A stretch of 8,808 bases of DNA from Acidobacteriota bacterium (GCA_003222555.1 QHWL01000090.1:1-8808), one strand, 5' to 3'. Positions 1-6,253 are shown, counted from the stretch's first letter. Numbers and translations: made by a program. The notes: generated by a model from the sequence alone, not told the origin.

Positions 1-17
1 CGAAAAAGTACGCTGGC

Positions 18-45
18 TTTCTTCGTGTCTTCGTGCGTTCGTGGT
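18..45. repeat. CTTCGTG-type intergenic repeat
   Basis: Imperfect tandem units of 8 to 9 bases (cttcgtgt, cttcgtgcg, ttcgtggt) lie downstream of the nadK stop. On the minus strand it reads as CACGAAG-type units, similar in style to the AAGGACAC palindromes at 1955-2036 and 3296-3376. I recall such strings as common between genes in environmental GC-rich bacteria; that is memory, not a search. The rest of positions 1-139 has no gene. Confidence 0.5.
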
Positions 46-78
46 TGCCTTCAACATCATCAAGAACTTCTCTGGGGC

Positions 79-107
79 CTCCGCGGTCTCTGCGTTGACC
101 CTGATTT
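79..107. repeat. CTCCGCGGTCTCTGCG repeat, copy 1
   Basis: A 29-base stretch matches 1135-1163 at 26 positions, with the first 17 bases identical. It lies in the 3' flank of nadK, outside any coding region. Two near-identical copies flank nadK in the same orientation, one past its stop and one in its leader. Confidence 0.65.
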
Positions 108-139
108 GTTCTTTCGCCGGACCGTCGCGGGCGTACTTC

Positions 140-1036
140 CTATCGCTCTCCCCACTTGAGCTTCTGGCGGAGCACCTCGAAGTAGCTGCGCGTCGATGGA
201 CGAATGAGCCGGAGCGGCGCGTCAGCGCGGCAGACTCGAATCTCGTCGCCCGCCTGCAGCTGGAATCCTGCCTGGCCGTCGAAGGTGACAAACACCTCGT
301 CGCGGTCGTCCATCAACGGTTGCACGCGCACGGGCGACGACGCCGGAATGACGATGGGCCGGTTGGTGAGCGTGTGTGGGGCAATGGGTGTGAGGATAAT
401 CGCGTCGACGCTCGGCTGCACGATCGGGCCGCCCGCGGCGAGACTGTAGGCCGTCGAGCCGGTCGGTGTGGCGACTATGAGGCCGTCGGCCTTCACTCGT
501 GTGACGAACTCATCGCCCACCGACACCGACAGATCGATCATCCGCGCTCGTGCGGCCTTGGTGATGACCACGTCGTTCAGCGCGATGTGATTGCGAAACG
601 TCGAGCCATCGCGCAGCGCCGTCGATCGAAGCATCAGCCGTGCTTCGACGGGCGCGCCGCCGGCGAGCGCCGCCTCGAGCGATGGGTACAGCTCGGGCAG
701 CGTCACTTCGGTGAGAAACCCGAGGCTGCCGAAATTGACCCCAAGAATCGGGATATCCAGCTCCGCCTCGCCGATGCAGTCGGCCATGCCGAGCAAGGTG
801 CCGTCGCCACCCAGGACGAGCACCATGCCGACCCGGGCGACCAGCGCCTGCTTGTCGGCGACGCGCCGGCCGGCCGACGGCGGCATCAGAGCGGCGGTGG
901 CCGTCTCGAACACGGCGGCGACGCCGCGCGCCTCGAGCCACGCCGAGATCTCGACCAGATGCGGCGCCGCCTCCCGCAGATGCGATTTCGCCACAATGCC
1001 GACCGAGGAGACAGGAGCAAACGGTTGTGTGGTCAT
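140..1036 (-). CDS. nadK: NAD kinase
   Basis: ATP- or polyphosphate-dependent NAD kinase, which phosphorylates NAD+ to NADP+ in the cytoplasm and so supplies NADPH-dependent biosynthesis. At 298 residues it has the usual bacterial length. The diagnostic GGDGT motif is at residues 76-80, after a hydrophobic strand (MVLVL). It is followed by GVNFGSLGFLTE (99-110), the LNDVV segment (153-157), the NAD-binding DGLIVATPTGSTAY (184-197) and GGPIV (202-206). The C-terminus (FEVLRQKLKWGER) is typical of the family. The ATG start at 1036 places the Rossmann-like strand SVGIVAK at residues 11-17, as expected; no clear Shine-Dalgarno sequence precedes it. It is last in the minus-strand run, 140 nt after tlyA, a common pairing. 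Its leader contains repeat fragments. I am very confident of the function; the exact start is less certain. Confidence 0.97.
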   Translation of the reverse strand: MTTQPFAPVSSVGIVAKSHLREAAPHLVEISAWLEARGVAAVFETATAALMPPSAGRRVADKQALVARVGMVLVLGGDGTLLGMADCIGEAELDIPILGVNFGSLGFLTEVTLPELYPSLEAALAGGAPVEARLMLRSTALRDGSTFRNHIALNDVVITKAARARMIDLSVSVGDEFVTRVKADGLIVATPTGSTAYSLAAGGPIVQPSVDAIILTPIAPHTLTNRPIVIPASSPVRVQPLMDDRDEVFVTFDGQAGFQLQAGDEIRVCRADAPLRLIRPSTRSYFEVLRQKLKWGER

Positions 1037-1044
1037 ACGTCGTC

Positions 1045-1055
1045 GCGCAGGTCTT
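1045..1055. repeat. Half copy of the GCAGGTCT element (nadK leader)
   Basis: The bases gcgcaggtctt match the left part of the complete element between groES and groEL (7353-7363), with further partial matching on both sides (gt before, aga after). It lies 9 nt upstream of the nadK start. The complementary half is at 1174-1187, at the end of tlyA. Confidence 0.45.
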
Positions 1056-1088
1056 GAGAGTCCGTAACGAGTGACACGTTTGAACGCA

Positions 1089-1108
1089 GCCGCCTTCGCG
1101 CCGGCGGC
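1089..1108. repeat. GC-rich hairpin in the tlyA-nadK spacer
   Basis: Perfect 6-bp arms GCCGCC (1089-1094) and GGCGGC (1103-1108) around an 8-base loop. On the minus-strand transcript it lies about 70 nt after the tlyA stop and 50 nt before nadK. No run of U follows, so I do not call it an intrinsic terminator; it might affect mRNA stability. Confidence 0.4.
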
Positions 1109-1150
1109 GCAGAGAATTCTTCTTCAGCATGCTTCTCCGCGGTCTCTGCG
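1108..1150. repeat. Inverted repeat CGCAGAGA/TCTCTGCG
   Basis: Perfect 8-base arms at 1108-1115 and 1143-1150, separated by 27 bases. The right arm is part of the repeat copy at 1135-1163. This suggests that the family is palindromic and that its other arm is kept here. Confidence 0.5.
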
Positions 1151-1163
1151 TCTACCGTGATTT
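1135..1163. repeat. CTCCGCGGTCTCTGCG repeat, copy 2
   Basis: Second copy of the repeat at 79-107: 26 of 29 bases match, in the same orientation. It occupies the spacer between tlyA and nadK. No protein gene fits here; the only reading frames are short and unlike anything I know. Confidence 0.65.
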
Positions 1164-1173
1164 CTTCACAATC

Positions 1174-1187
1174 TCTTCAGACCTGCC
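1174..1187. repeat. Half copy of the GCAGGTCT element (tlyA end)
   Basis: The 14 bases tcttcagacctgcc are identical to 7360-7373 between groES and groEL. The copy overlaps the last codons of tlyA: on the minus strand TGGCAGGTCTGA encodes Trp-Gln-Val-stop, so the repeat supplies the end of the protein and its TGA. Confidence 0.6.
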
Positions 1188-1932
1188 ATTTCAGATGGAG
1201 GAAAAATTCCCGGTTGCCCGATGCGCCCGTGATCGGCGACGGCGTCATGCCCACGCGCTTCAGACCGGTTGCTTCCCCCTGCGCCGTCACGCGGGCGATG
1301 ACGGCCTCATGTACTTGCGGATCGGTGACCAGCCCATGCTTGCCGACTTGCTGGCGTCCCGCTTCGAACTGCGGCTTCACGAGCGCCACCACATCAGCTT
1401 CCGTCGCCAGAAGCGGCGGTAACGCGGGAAAGATGTGACCGAGCGAGATGAACGCGACGTCAATGGTCACCAGATCCACCGGGTGCGGCACATCGGTCTT
1501 TGTGAGCGCACGCGCGTTGACGCCTTCGCGGACGTTGACGCGTGGATCGGTTCTGAGGCGCCAGTCGAGTTGTCCGCGGCCGACGTCGAGCGCGATGACG
1601 CCCGCGACGCCACGCTGCAGCAGCACGTCTGTGAACCCGCCGGTCGACGCGCCGATGTCCAGCGCGCGCCGCCCGGCCGGATCGACCCCGAACGCCTCGA
1701 GCGCGTGTGCGAGCTTGATCCCGCCCCGCCCGACGTAGGGATGGTCGGGCACGATGACTTCCAACGGTGCATCGCCGGCGACCGGCGCGCCGGCTTTCGA
1801 CACCACGTGCCCGCCCACCTTCACTGCGCCGGCGAGGATCAGAGAGCGTGCGCGGTCGCGGGACGGCGCGAGCCCCCGTTCGACCAGGGCCACGTCGAGG
1901 CGGACTTTATTGGTTCGCACGCCGATCAACAC
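1177..1932 (-). CDS. tlyA: TlyA-family rRNA 2'-O-methyltransferase (hemolysin-like)
   Basis: Predicted S-adenosylmethionine-dependent ribose 2'-O-methyltransferase acting on rRNA. Characterised TlyA proteins modify 23S C1920, and some also 16S C1409. It has an N-terminal S4 RNA-binding domain (about residues 8-66, with VRLDVALVERGLAPSRDRA) and a FtsJ/RrmJ-like Rossmann domain (about 68-246). The SAM loop is DIGASTGGF (92-100). The catalytic tetrad as I recall it from Mycobacterium TlyA maps to K73, D158, K186 and E242, all present. The longest frame starts at a GTG (1932), but a second GTG at 1920 gives a shorter N-terminus closer to family norms. Neither has a strong Shine-Dalgarno sequence. 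The family core ends at GNREFFLHL; the last residues (WQV) and the stop come from a repeat. The 251-residue length without a C-terminal tail suggests the shorter type I form (inference). Confidence 0.94.
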   Translation of the reverse strand: MLIGVRTNKVRLDVALVERGLAPSRDRARSLILAGAVKVGGHVVSKAGAPVAGDAPLEVIVPDHPYVGRGGIKLAHALEAFGVDPAGRRALDIGASTGGFTDVLLQRGVAGVIALDVGRGQLDWRLRTDPRVNVREGVNARALTKTDVPHPVDLVTIDVAFISLGHIFPALPPLLATEADVVALVKPQFEAGRQQVGKHGLVTDPQVHEAVIARVTAQGEATGLKRVGMTPSPITGASGNREFFLHLKWQV

Positions 1933-1954
1933 TTGTCCGCAGGCTGATCAAACA

Positions 1955-2036
1955 GAAAGGACACAAAGGGCACGAAGGACACCGATGGAAAAACCTGTAC
2001 CGATTTTACCTTTGTGTCCATTGTGTCCTTAGTGGT
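1955..2036. repeat. AAGGACAC palindromic element A
   Basis: Left arm 1955-1983 (gaaaggacacaaaggg, then cacgaaggacacc) and right arm 2009-2036 (cctttgtgtccattgtgtcc onward) are inverted copies of each other. The bases aaggacacaa (1957-1966) pair perfectly with ttgtgtcctt (2021-2030). The element is about 82 bp and resembles element B at 3296-3376 in both arms and in the central taccg-ttt core. It fills most of the 124-nt gap between ispA and tlyA, where many bacteria carry dxs. Confidence 0.75.
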
Positions 2037-2056
2037 GAATGAGCGCTTCGAATTCG

Positions 2057-3016
2057 TTAGCTCCTGCGCGACACGACCCAATCCGCGATGTCGGCCAGCC
2101 ATCCTCGGGTCAGCCCGGCCTCGGCCAGCGTCTGGCGGGCGCGCGTGACGCAGTGGTTCGCGAAGTCGCGCGAGCGCTCGAGGCCGAAAAGCGCCGGATA
2201 CGTCGGCTTCGCGCCCGCCGCGTCCTTTCCCGCCGTTTTGCCGAGCTCGCCGGTCTTGCCTTCGACGTCGAGGATATCGTCGACGATCTGAAATGCCAGG
2301 CCGAGATCGGTGGCGTAGCGATCGACGGCGCGGAGGGTTTCGTCAAGTGCGCCGGCCATGATCGCACCGCTCACAGCGGCTGCGCGAATCAGCGCACCCG
2401 TCTTGCGAGCGTGCATCGCGCGTACGCCGTCGGCGTCGAGCGCGAGCGCGTGGCCTGGAGCGCGTCCCGCGGCCTGAAGATCGAGGGCCTGTCCGCCCAC
2501 CATACCCGTCGATCCCACCGCGTCGGCGATGGCCCGCAACGCCCGCAGCTTGCGCGTGACGATAACCGGATCGTCGCCGACCGGCTCGCGGGCGAGCAAC
2601 GCGAACGCGTCGGCCTGCAGGCCGTCACCGGCGAGAATCGCGACGCCGTCTCCGTACACGACGTGCAGCGTCGGCCGGCCGCGCCGCAGCGTGTCGTTGT
2701 CCATCGCCGGCAGATCGTCGTGGATGAGCGAGTATGTGTGAATCAGCTCTACGGCGCACGCCGCGGGCAACGCCGCGTCGACTGCCGGGATCAGCGCTGT
2801 GACCGGGCGCGCGCGATCCGCCTGCGCCACCGCGTCGGCGGCCGCGAGCGTCAAGATGGGCCGCAACCGTTTGCCCCCGGCGAACACGCTGTAGCGCATC
2901 GCCTGGCCCACGATTTCGGGACACTCGGGCGGCACCGGCAGATACCGCTCCAGGGCTTCGTCGACCCGGCTGCGCGCGGTGTCGAGAAAGATGGCGAGCG
3001 TTTCGGCAGGGATCAC
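2057..3016 (-). CDS. ispA: Short-chain polyprenyl (farnesyl/geranylgeranyl) diphosphate synthase
   Basis: Trans-prenyltransferase that condenses isopentenyl diphosphate with allylic diphosphates to give C15 (or C20) diphosphates for undecaprenyl phosphate, quinones and other isoprenoids. At 319 residues it is slightly longer than E. coli IspA (about 299). Motifs in order: GGKRLRP (47-53), the first aspartate-rich motif DDLPAMD (100-106) with the two-residue insertion seen in bacterial FPP synthases, GDGLQADAF (130-138), MVGGQALDL (172-180), and the second aspartate-rich motif DDILD (246-250). The start is a GTG only 8 nt after the xseB stop, with a weak upstream GGA, so translation is probably coupled. 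xseA-xseB-ispA is a classic operon order. Product chain length cannot be fixed from sequence alone; geranylgeranyl diphosphate synthase is an alternative. Confidence 0.93.
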   Translation of the reverse strand: MIPAETLAIFLDTARSRVDEALERYLPVPPECPEIVGQAMRYSVFAGGKRLRPILTLAAADAVAQADRARPVTALIPAVDAALPAACAVELIHTYSLIHDDLPAMDNDTLRRGRPTLHVVYGDGVAILAGDGLQADAFALLAREPVGDDPVIVTRKLRALRAIADAVGSTGMVGGQALDLQAAGRAPGHALALDADGVRAMHARKTGALIRAAAVSGAIMAGALDETLRAVDRYATDLGLAFQIVDDILDVEGKTGELGKTAGKDAAGAKPTYPALFGLERSRDFANHCVTRARQTLAEAGLTRGWLADIADWVVSRRS

Positions 3017-3024
3017 GATCCGAA

Positions 3025-3276
3025 TCAGCCGCGCTCGGGTTCGTCGCCGGCCGCGAGCGAGGCCGGGGCAGGTTTCATCTCGCCCCGCTCGCTCAGAATC
3101 TCGATGCGGCGCTCGGCCTCCTCGAGCCGCGCATGACAGAAGCGTGAGAGCTGCACCCCGCGCTCGTACAAGACCAGCGACTGTTCCAGCGGCAGGTCGC
3201 CTTCCTCGAGTTTCTTGACAATCGACTCGAGCTCGGCGATCGCGGCTTCGAAGTCCTTAATCGACGTGTCGGGCAT
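3025..3276 (-). CDS. xseB: Exodeoxyribonuclease VII small subunit
   Basis: Small subunit of the ATP-independent single-strand exonuclease VII, several copies of which bind one XseA chain. At 83 residues it has the normal length. The hallmark is DFEAAIAELESIVKKLEEGD followed by LPLEQSLVLYERGVQL, an antiparallel helical hairpin (about residues 7-66), with charged ERRIEIL after it and a variable tail. The ATG at 3276 is preceded by a weak AGG. It lies 70 nt after xseA and 8 nt before ispA. The gap to xseA carries part of a palindromic repeat, which is unusual because these two genes commonly overlap or nearly touch. Confidence 0.95.
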   Translation of the reverse strand: MPDTSIKDFEAAIAELESIVKKLEEGDLPLEQSLVLYERGVQLSRFCHARLEEAERRIEILSERGEMKPAPASLAAGDEPERG

Positions 3277-3295
3277 GTACCTGCTCTGAGTTCAA

Positions 3296-3376
3296 CACAA
3301 AGGACACCAAGGGGACAAAGGAAATTCCCAACAGATCTTACCGTTTCTAGCTTGGTGTCCTTCGTATCCTTTGTGG
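3296..3376. repeat. AAGGACAC palindromic element B (xseA end / xseB leader)
   Basis: The bases aaggacaccaag (3300-3311) pair perfectly with cttggtgtcctt (3351-3362) across a 39-base centre. The outer sequence (cctttgtggt) continues the family pattern. The left arm's first 18 bases match element A at 16 positions. On the minus strand one arm is the last coding part of xseA, the TAG stop (3347-3349) is in the loop, and the other arm lies in the xseA-xseB spacer. Confidence 0.75.
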
Positions 3377-4846
3377 TTCATCAGTGGTGGAACGGACCTC
3401 ACAATCCAACTCACCCCTCGCCAGCGTGACCCGCACGCGCTCGCCGGTCGTCGTCTCCGAGGCGTCGCGCAGCACCCGAATCCGATCGGCAGTCCAGCAC
3501 ACTGAATATCCGCGGCCAAGGACCGCCAACGGGCTCAGCGTCTCGAGCCGGCTCGCGCAGGTGCGCAGCTGCCCGTCGGCGCGGTGCTGCCGCCGCGTCA
3601 TCGCGCCCGTGAGCCGTCCCCCGGCGGTCGCCAGCCGTGTCCGAATCCCCGCCAGGCGCCGGCCGAGGTCGGACGCTTCGAGCTGCCGCCGAAGCTGCTG
3701 CAGCCGGCGCTCGCGTCCGGCGGCGTTCCGGCGCATGACACGCGCCAGCGCGTGCGTCAATTCCGCGGCATGACGCCCTTTCATCCCGATACGACCGGCA
3801 AACCCCGCCATCGCTGGCCGGCCGCTCACCACGTGCACGCGTCGGCTGAGGCCCTGGATCCGCCCGCGCGCGGCCGCGCCCAGCCGATCGTGCAGCCGGT
3901 CGATGCGGGCACGGAACTCCTCCTTGCGCGCCACGACGAGCTCGGCCGCCGCCGACGGCGTCGGCGCCCGCACATCGGCGACGAAGTCGGCAATGGTGAC
4001 GTCGGACTCGTGGCCGACGGCGGCGATGACGGGCACGGGCGACCGGGCGATGGCGCGCGCGACGATTTCTTCGTTGAACGCCCAGAGATCCTCGATCGAC
4101 CCGCCGCCCCGACCGACAATTACGACGTCGACGCCGCCGACGCGGCCAATCGCCTTGAGCGCCTGCGCGATCTCGAACGCGGCGCCCTCGCCCTGGACCC
4201 GCGTGGGGCGGATCACCAGATGGGCGTTGGCATAGCGGCGGCGAAGGACCTTGATGATGTCGCGAATTGCCGCGCCGTCGAGCGACGTGACGATCCCGAT
4301 TTTTCTGGGCAGCACAGGCAGCGGACGCTTCCGGCTCGCATCGAACAGCCCCTCCTCCTGCAGCCGTTTCTTCAACTGGTCGAAGGCGAGCTGGAGGGCG
4401 CCGAGTCCCTGCGGCTCGAGATGCTCGCAGACCAGCTGGTACTCGCCCTTCGGTTCGTACACAGAGACGCGCCCGCGCGCCACGACGTGCAGGCCATCGG
4501 CCGGCTTGAACTTCAGGTAGCGGAGTGCGGACCGGAAGATCACACCGCGAATCTGCGCCGACGAATCCTTCAACGTGAAATACAGATGCCCGGTGTTCCA
4601 GAGCCTGCAGTTGGAGAGCTCGCCCTCGACCCACACCTCGAAGAACTCCGCTTCGAGCAGATTGCGAACGCCCACGGTGAGCTCCGTGACCGTCAGGACG
4701 CGGCGTCCGGCGACCGGGGTCGGCTGGTCCGGCGCGCCCAAGGGGTCCGCCCGACCTACGTTGGGCGGGTGGACGTCGATCGGGTCCTCTGAACCCGCCT
4801 GCTCCGGCTCTTCGTCCTCGAACGGAAGATCGAACAGATCAGACAT
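3347..4846 (-). CDS. xseA: Exodeoxyribonuclease VII large subunit
   Basis: Catalytic subunit of exonuclease VII, which degrades single-stranded DNA to oligonucleotides in repair and recombination. The family core starts at RVLTVTELTVGVRNLLE (49-65) and continues with the OB-fold (about 66-146: VWVEGELSN, GHLYFTLKD). The catalytic domain follows (about 165-460) with RKIGIVTSLDGAAIRD, GRGGGSIEDLWAFNEE (245-260), GHESDVTIADFVAD (278-291) and RAPTPSAAAE (293-302). A charged, helical region follows, then LAVLGRGYSV. It is longer (499 residues) than E. coli XseA (456), mainly because of a roughly 46-residue acidic N-terminus containing DLFDLPFEDEEPEQ. The last 13 residues (TTDEPQRIRRTPS) and the stop derive from the repeat at 3296-3376. 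The ATG at 4846 is 14 nt after ymdB, without a Shine-Dalgarno sequence. Confidence 0.96.
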   Translation of the reverse strand: MSDLFDLPFEDEEPEQAGSEDPIDVHPPNVGRADPLGAPDQPTPVAGRRVLTVTELTVGVRNLLEAEFFEVWVEGELSNCRLWNTGHLYFTLKDSSAQIRGVIFRSALRYLKFKPADGLHVVARGRVSVYEPKGEYQLVCEHLEPQGLGALQLAFDQLKKRLQEEGLFDASRKRPLPVLPRKIGIVTSLDGAAIRDIIKVLRRRYANAHLVIRPTRVQGEGAAFEIAQALKAIGRVGGVDVVIVGRGGGSIEDLWAFNEEIVARAIARSPVPVIAAVGHESDVTIADFVADVRAPTPSAAAELVVARKEEFRARIDRLHDRLGAAARGRIQGLSRRVHVVSGRPAMAGFAGRIGMKGRHAAELTHALARVMRRNAAGRERRLQQLRRQLEASDLGRRLAGIRTRLATAGGRLTGAMTRRQHRADGQLRTCASRLETLSPLAVLGRGYSVCWTADRIRVLRDASETTTGERVRVTLARGELDCEVRSTTDEPQRIRRTPS

Positions 4847-4853
4847 CGTGTTG

Positions 4854-4881
4854 GCGGATTTCAGGTTGCGGATTGCAGATG
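4854..4881. repeat. Tandem 14-mer GCGGATT-CAG at the ymdB-xseA junction
   Basis: Two adjacent 14-base units, gcggatttcaggtt (4854-4867) and gcggattgcagatg (4868-4881), match at 11 positions. The first spans the ymdB stop and most of the 14-nt spacer; the second encodes the end of ymdB (SHLQSAT region). Read on the plus strand it gives DFRLRIADG, which resembles a string I recall from spurious proteins predicted over intergenic repeats. Confidence 0.55.
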
Positions 4882-5691
4882 GGAAACGGCGACCCCAAGC
4901 TCGTCGAGCGCGCCGGCGCCATAGCTCAGCCGCTCGATTCGCGTCGCGAGACCGGTCTTCTCGTCGGCCTCCACAAGAACCGCGTTGAGCCGCGGGTTGC
5001 CGGTGGCCGTCTCGAACCGGGCCGGCATTGCGTTGAGGAACCGCCCGAGGGCAGCCTCGGTCTCCACGCCGATGACCGAGTCGTGCGGCCCCGTCATCCC
5101 GACGTCGGTGAGATACGCGGTGCCCCTGGGCAAAATCCGCTCATCGGCCGTTTGCACGTGAGTGTGCGTGCCGACGAGAGCCGTCACTCTGCCGTCGAGG
5201 TGCCACCCCATCGCGATCTTTTCCGAGGTCGCCTCGGCGTGGAAATCCACGAAAATCACCTGCGTCCGGGAGCGCATCGCTTCGATTTCGCGCAACACCA
5301 CAGTGAACGGATCGTCGATGTTGAGCATGAAGACGCGGCCCATCACATTGATGACGCCGACCGATCGGCCGTCTTCTGTGCGGGCGAGGTAACTGCCGTT
5401 GCCGGGTACTCCGGCGGGATAGTTGGCCGGACGAAGCAGACGCGGTTCGGCTCCGATGTAATCGATCGCTTCCTTCTTGTCCCAGATGTGATTGCCCGAC
5501 GTCATGACATCGACGCCCCAGTCGAGGATCTGATCGCCGATCTCACGGGTAATCCCGAACCCGGCGGCCGCATTCTCGGCGTTGGCGATCACGAGGTCGA
5601 CCGCGTGATGCTCGACGAGCGCGGCCAGGCCGCGACGCACGAGCTCACGCCCGGGACGGCCGACGATGTCGCCGATGAAGAGGATGCGCAA
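4861..5691 (-). CDS. ymdB: YmdB-family metallophosphoesterase (TIGR00282 type)
   Basis: Calcineurin-like dimetal phosphoesterase of the family whose Bacillus member hydrolyses 2',3'-cyclic nucleotides and affects biofilm and motility decisions. At 276 residues it is near the family length (about 264). All expected metal ligands are visible: D8 (FIGDIVGRPG), E39 and N40 (NAENAAAGFG), N67 and H68 (SGNHIWDKKE), H151 (VDFHAEATSEK), and H176 and H178 (GTHTHVQTAD). The family C-terminal motif TDVGMTGPHDSVIG is at 195-208. The start is a TTG at 5691, which gives the canonical N-terminus MRILFIGDIVG; no nearby ATG fits. It is 39 nt after hsp20 and 14 nt before xseA. ymdB near xseA recurs in other bacteria, but the usual upstream partner rny (RNase Y) is not here. 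The final residues come from a short tandem repeat. The substrate in this organism is unknown. Confidence 0.93.
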   Translation of the reverse strand: MRILFIGDIVGRPGRELVRRGLAALVEHHAVDLVIANAENAAAGFGITREIGDQILDWGVDVMTSGNHIWDKKEAIDYIGAEPRLLRPANYPAGVPGNGSYLARTEDGRSVGVINVMGRVFMLNIDDPFTVVLREIEAMRSRTQVIFVDFHAEATSEKIAMGWHLDGRVTALVGTHTHVQTADERILPRGTAYLTDVGMTGPHDSVIGVETEAALGRFLNAMPARFETATGNPRLNAVLVEADEKTGLATRIERLSYGAGALDELGVAVSHLQSAT

Positions 5692-5730
5692 TGTCTTTTT
5701 GCGTGTCGCGCTGCCGACGCCTCATTCCAC

Positions 5731-6204
5731 CTAGTGTGCGTGAGAGCTTGATGGCGGCGCGTCGATTGGAATCTGCACGCCGCGGCCGCGGCGGTCCGCG
5801 ATTTTCGGAAGCCTCACCCGCAGCTCGCCGTCCACGAGCGTGGCGCGCGCACCGTGCGAATCGCACGGGCGGGCCAGCCGCACGGCACGCGCGAAGCGGC
5901 CGTATCCGCGCTCGACCAGGTGAAACGATGATTCGCCCCGCGCCTTGCGCGCCGTTTTCTCGCCCGCGACGAGCACATCGTCGCCCTTGATGATGACACG
6001 GACCGCGCCGCGGTCGACGCCCGGAAGATCGACGACCACTTCGATAGCGTCGTCGGTTTCGTAGATGTCGATGGCCGGAGAACATTCGGCGGTCAGTCCC
6101 TCGGCGCCCAACGTGCGGCCGAGCTCCAGAAAGACCTGATGCACCTCGTCTGCGAAATCTCCAACCTCTGAGGGCAGGACAACCGCCTGAATGCGTGTAC
6201 GCAT
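5731..6204 (-). CDS. Small heat shock protein (Hsp20/alpha-crystallin)
   Basis: ATP-independent holdase chaperone that binds unfolding proteins in the cytoplasm. The 157-residue protein has a short N-terminal arm with helical EVGDFADEVHQVFLELGRTL (about 13-32). An alpha-crystallin domain follows (about 43-135), beginning PAIDIYETDDAIEVVVDLPGV and containing VERGYGRFARAVRLARP (98-113) and DGELRVRLPK (125-134). The C-terminal tail has an IPI motif (145-147), the I-x-I anchor used for oligomer assembly, then a short Ser/His tail. ATG at 6204; an in-frame alternative is not obvious and no Shine-Dalgarno sequence is seen. It is divergent from the second hsp20 across a 198-nt gap and 39 nt upstream of ymdB, so it may be first in the minus-strand operon. 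It is clearly diverged from the plus-strand paralogue, including a Cys in the domain and a shorter connecting loop. Confidence 0.9.
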   Translation of the reverse strand: MRTRIQAVVLPSEVGDFADEVHQVFLELGRTLGAEGLTAECSPAIDIYETDDAIEVVVDLPGVDRGAVRVIIKGDDVLVAGEKTARKARGESSFHLVERGYGRFARAVRLARPCDSHGARATLVDGELRVRLPKIADRRGRGVQIPIDAPPSSSHAH

Positions 6205-6253
6205 TCCGGCATGATCGCACAGCCTTGGGCCCGCCGCCAGCCGACCGTAACCG

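Noticed and set aside
18..107. CRISPR array in the left flank
   Set aside because: The units are short, adjacent and imperfect, with no regular spacers and no cas genes nearby.
41..1057. Plus-strand open frame over nadK
   Set aside because: It mirrors nadK; the composition is typical of antisense frames and the start lies in repeat DNA.
1955..2036. Rho-independent terminator after ispA
   Set aside because: The palindrome has no U-run after a compact GC stem, and the same family occurs inside the xseA-xseB junction, so a repeat explains it better.
2039..3136. Long plus-strand open frame (365 codons) opposite ispA/xseB
   Set aside because: It is antisense to well-identified genes; its Arg/His/Asp-rich translation has no domain, and such frames are expected in GC-rich DNA.
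3584..4792. Long plus-strand open frame (402 codons) opposite xseA
   Set aside because: It is a shadow of xseA with no recognisable motif or ribosome site.
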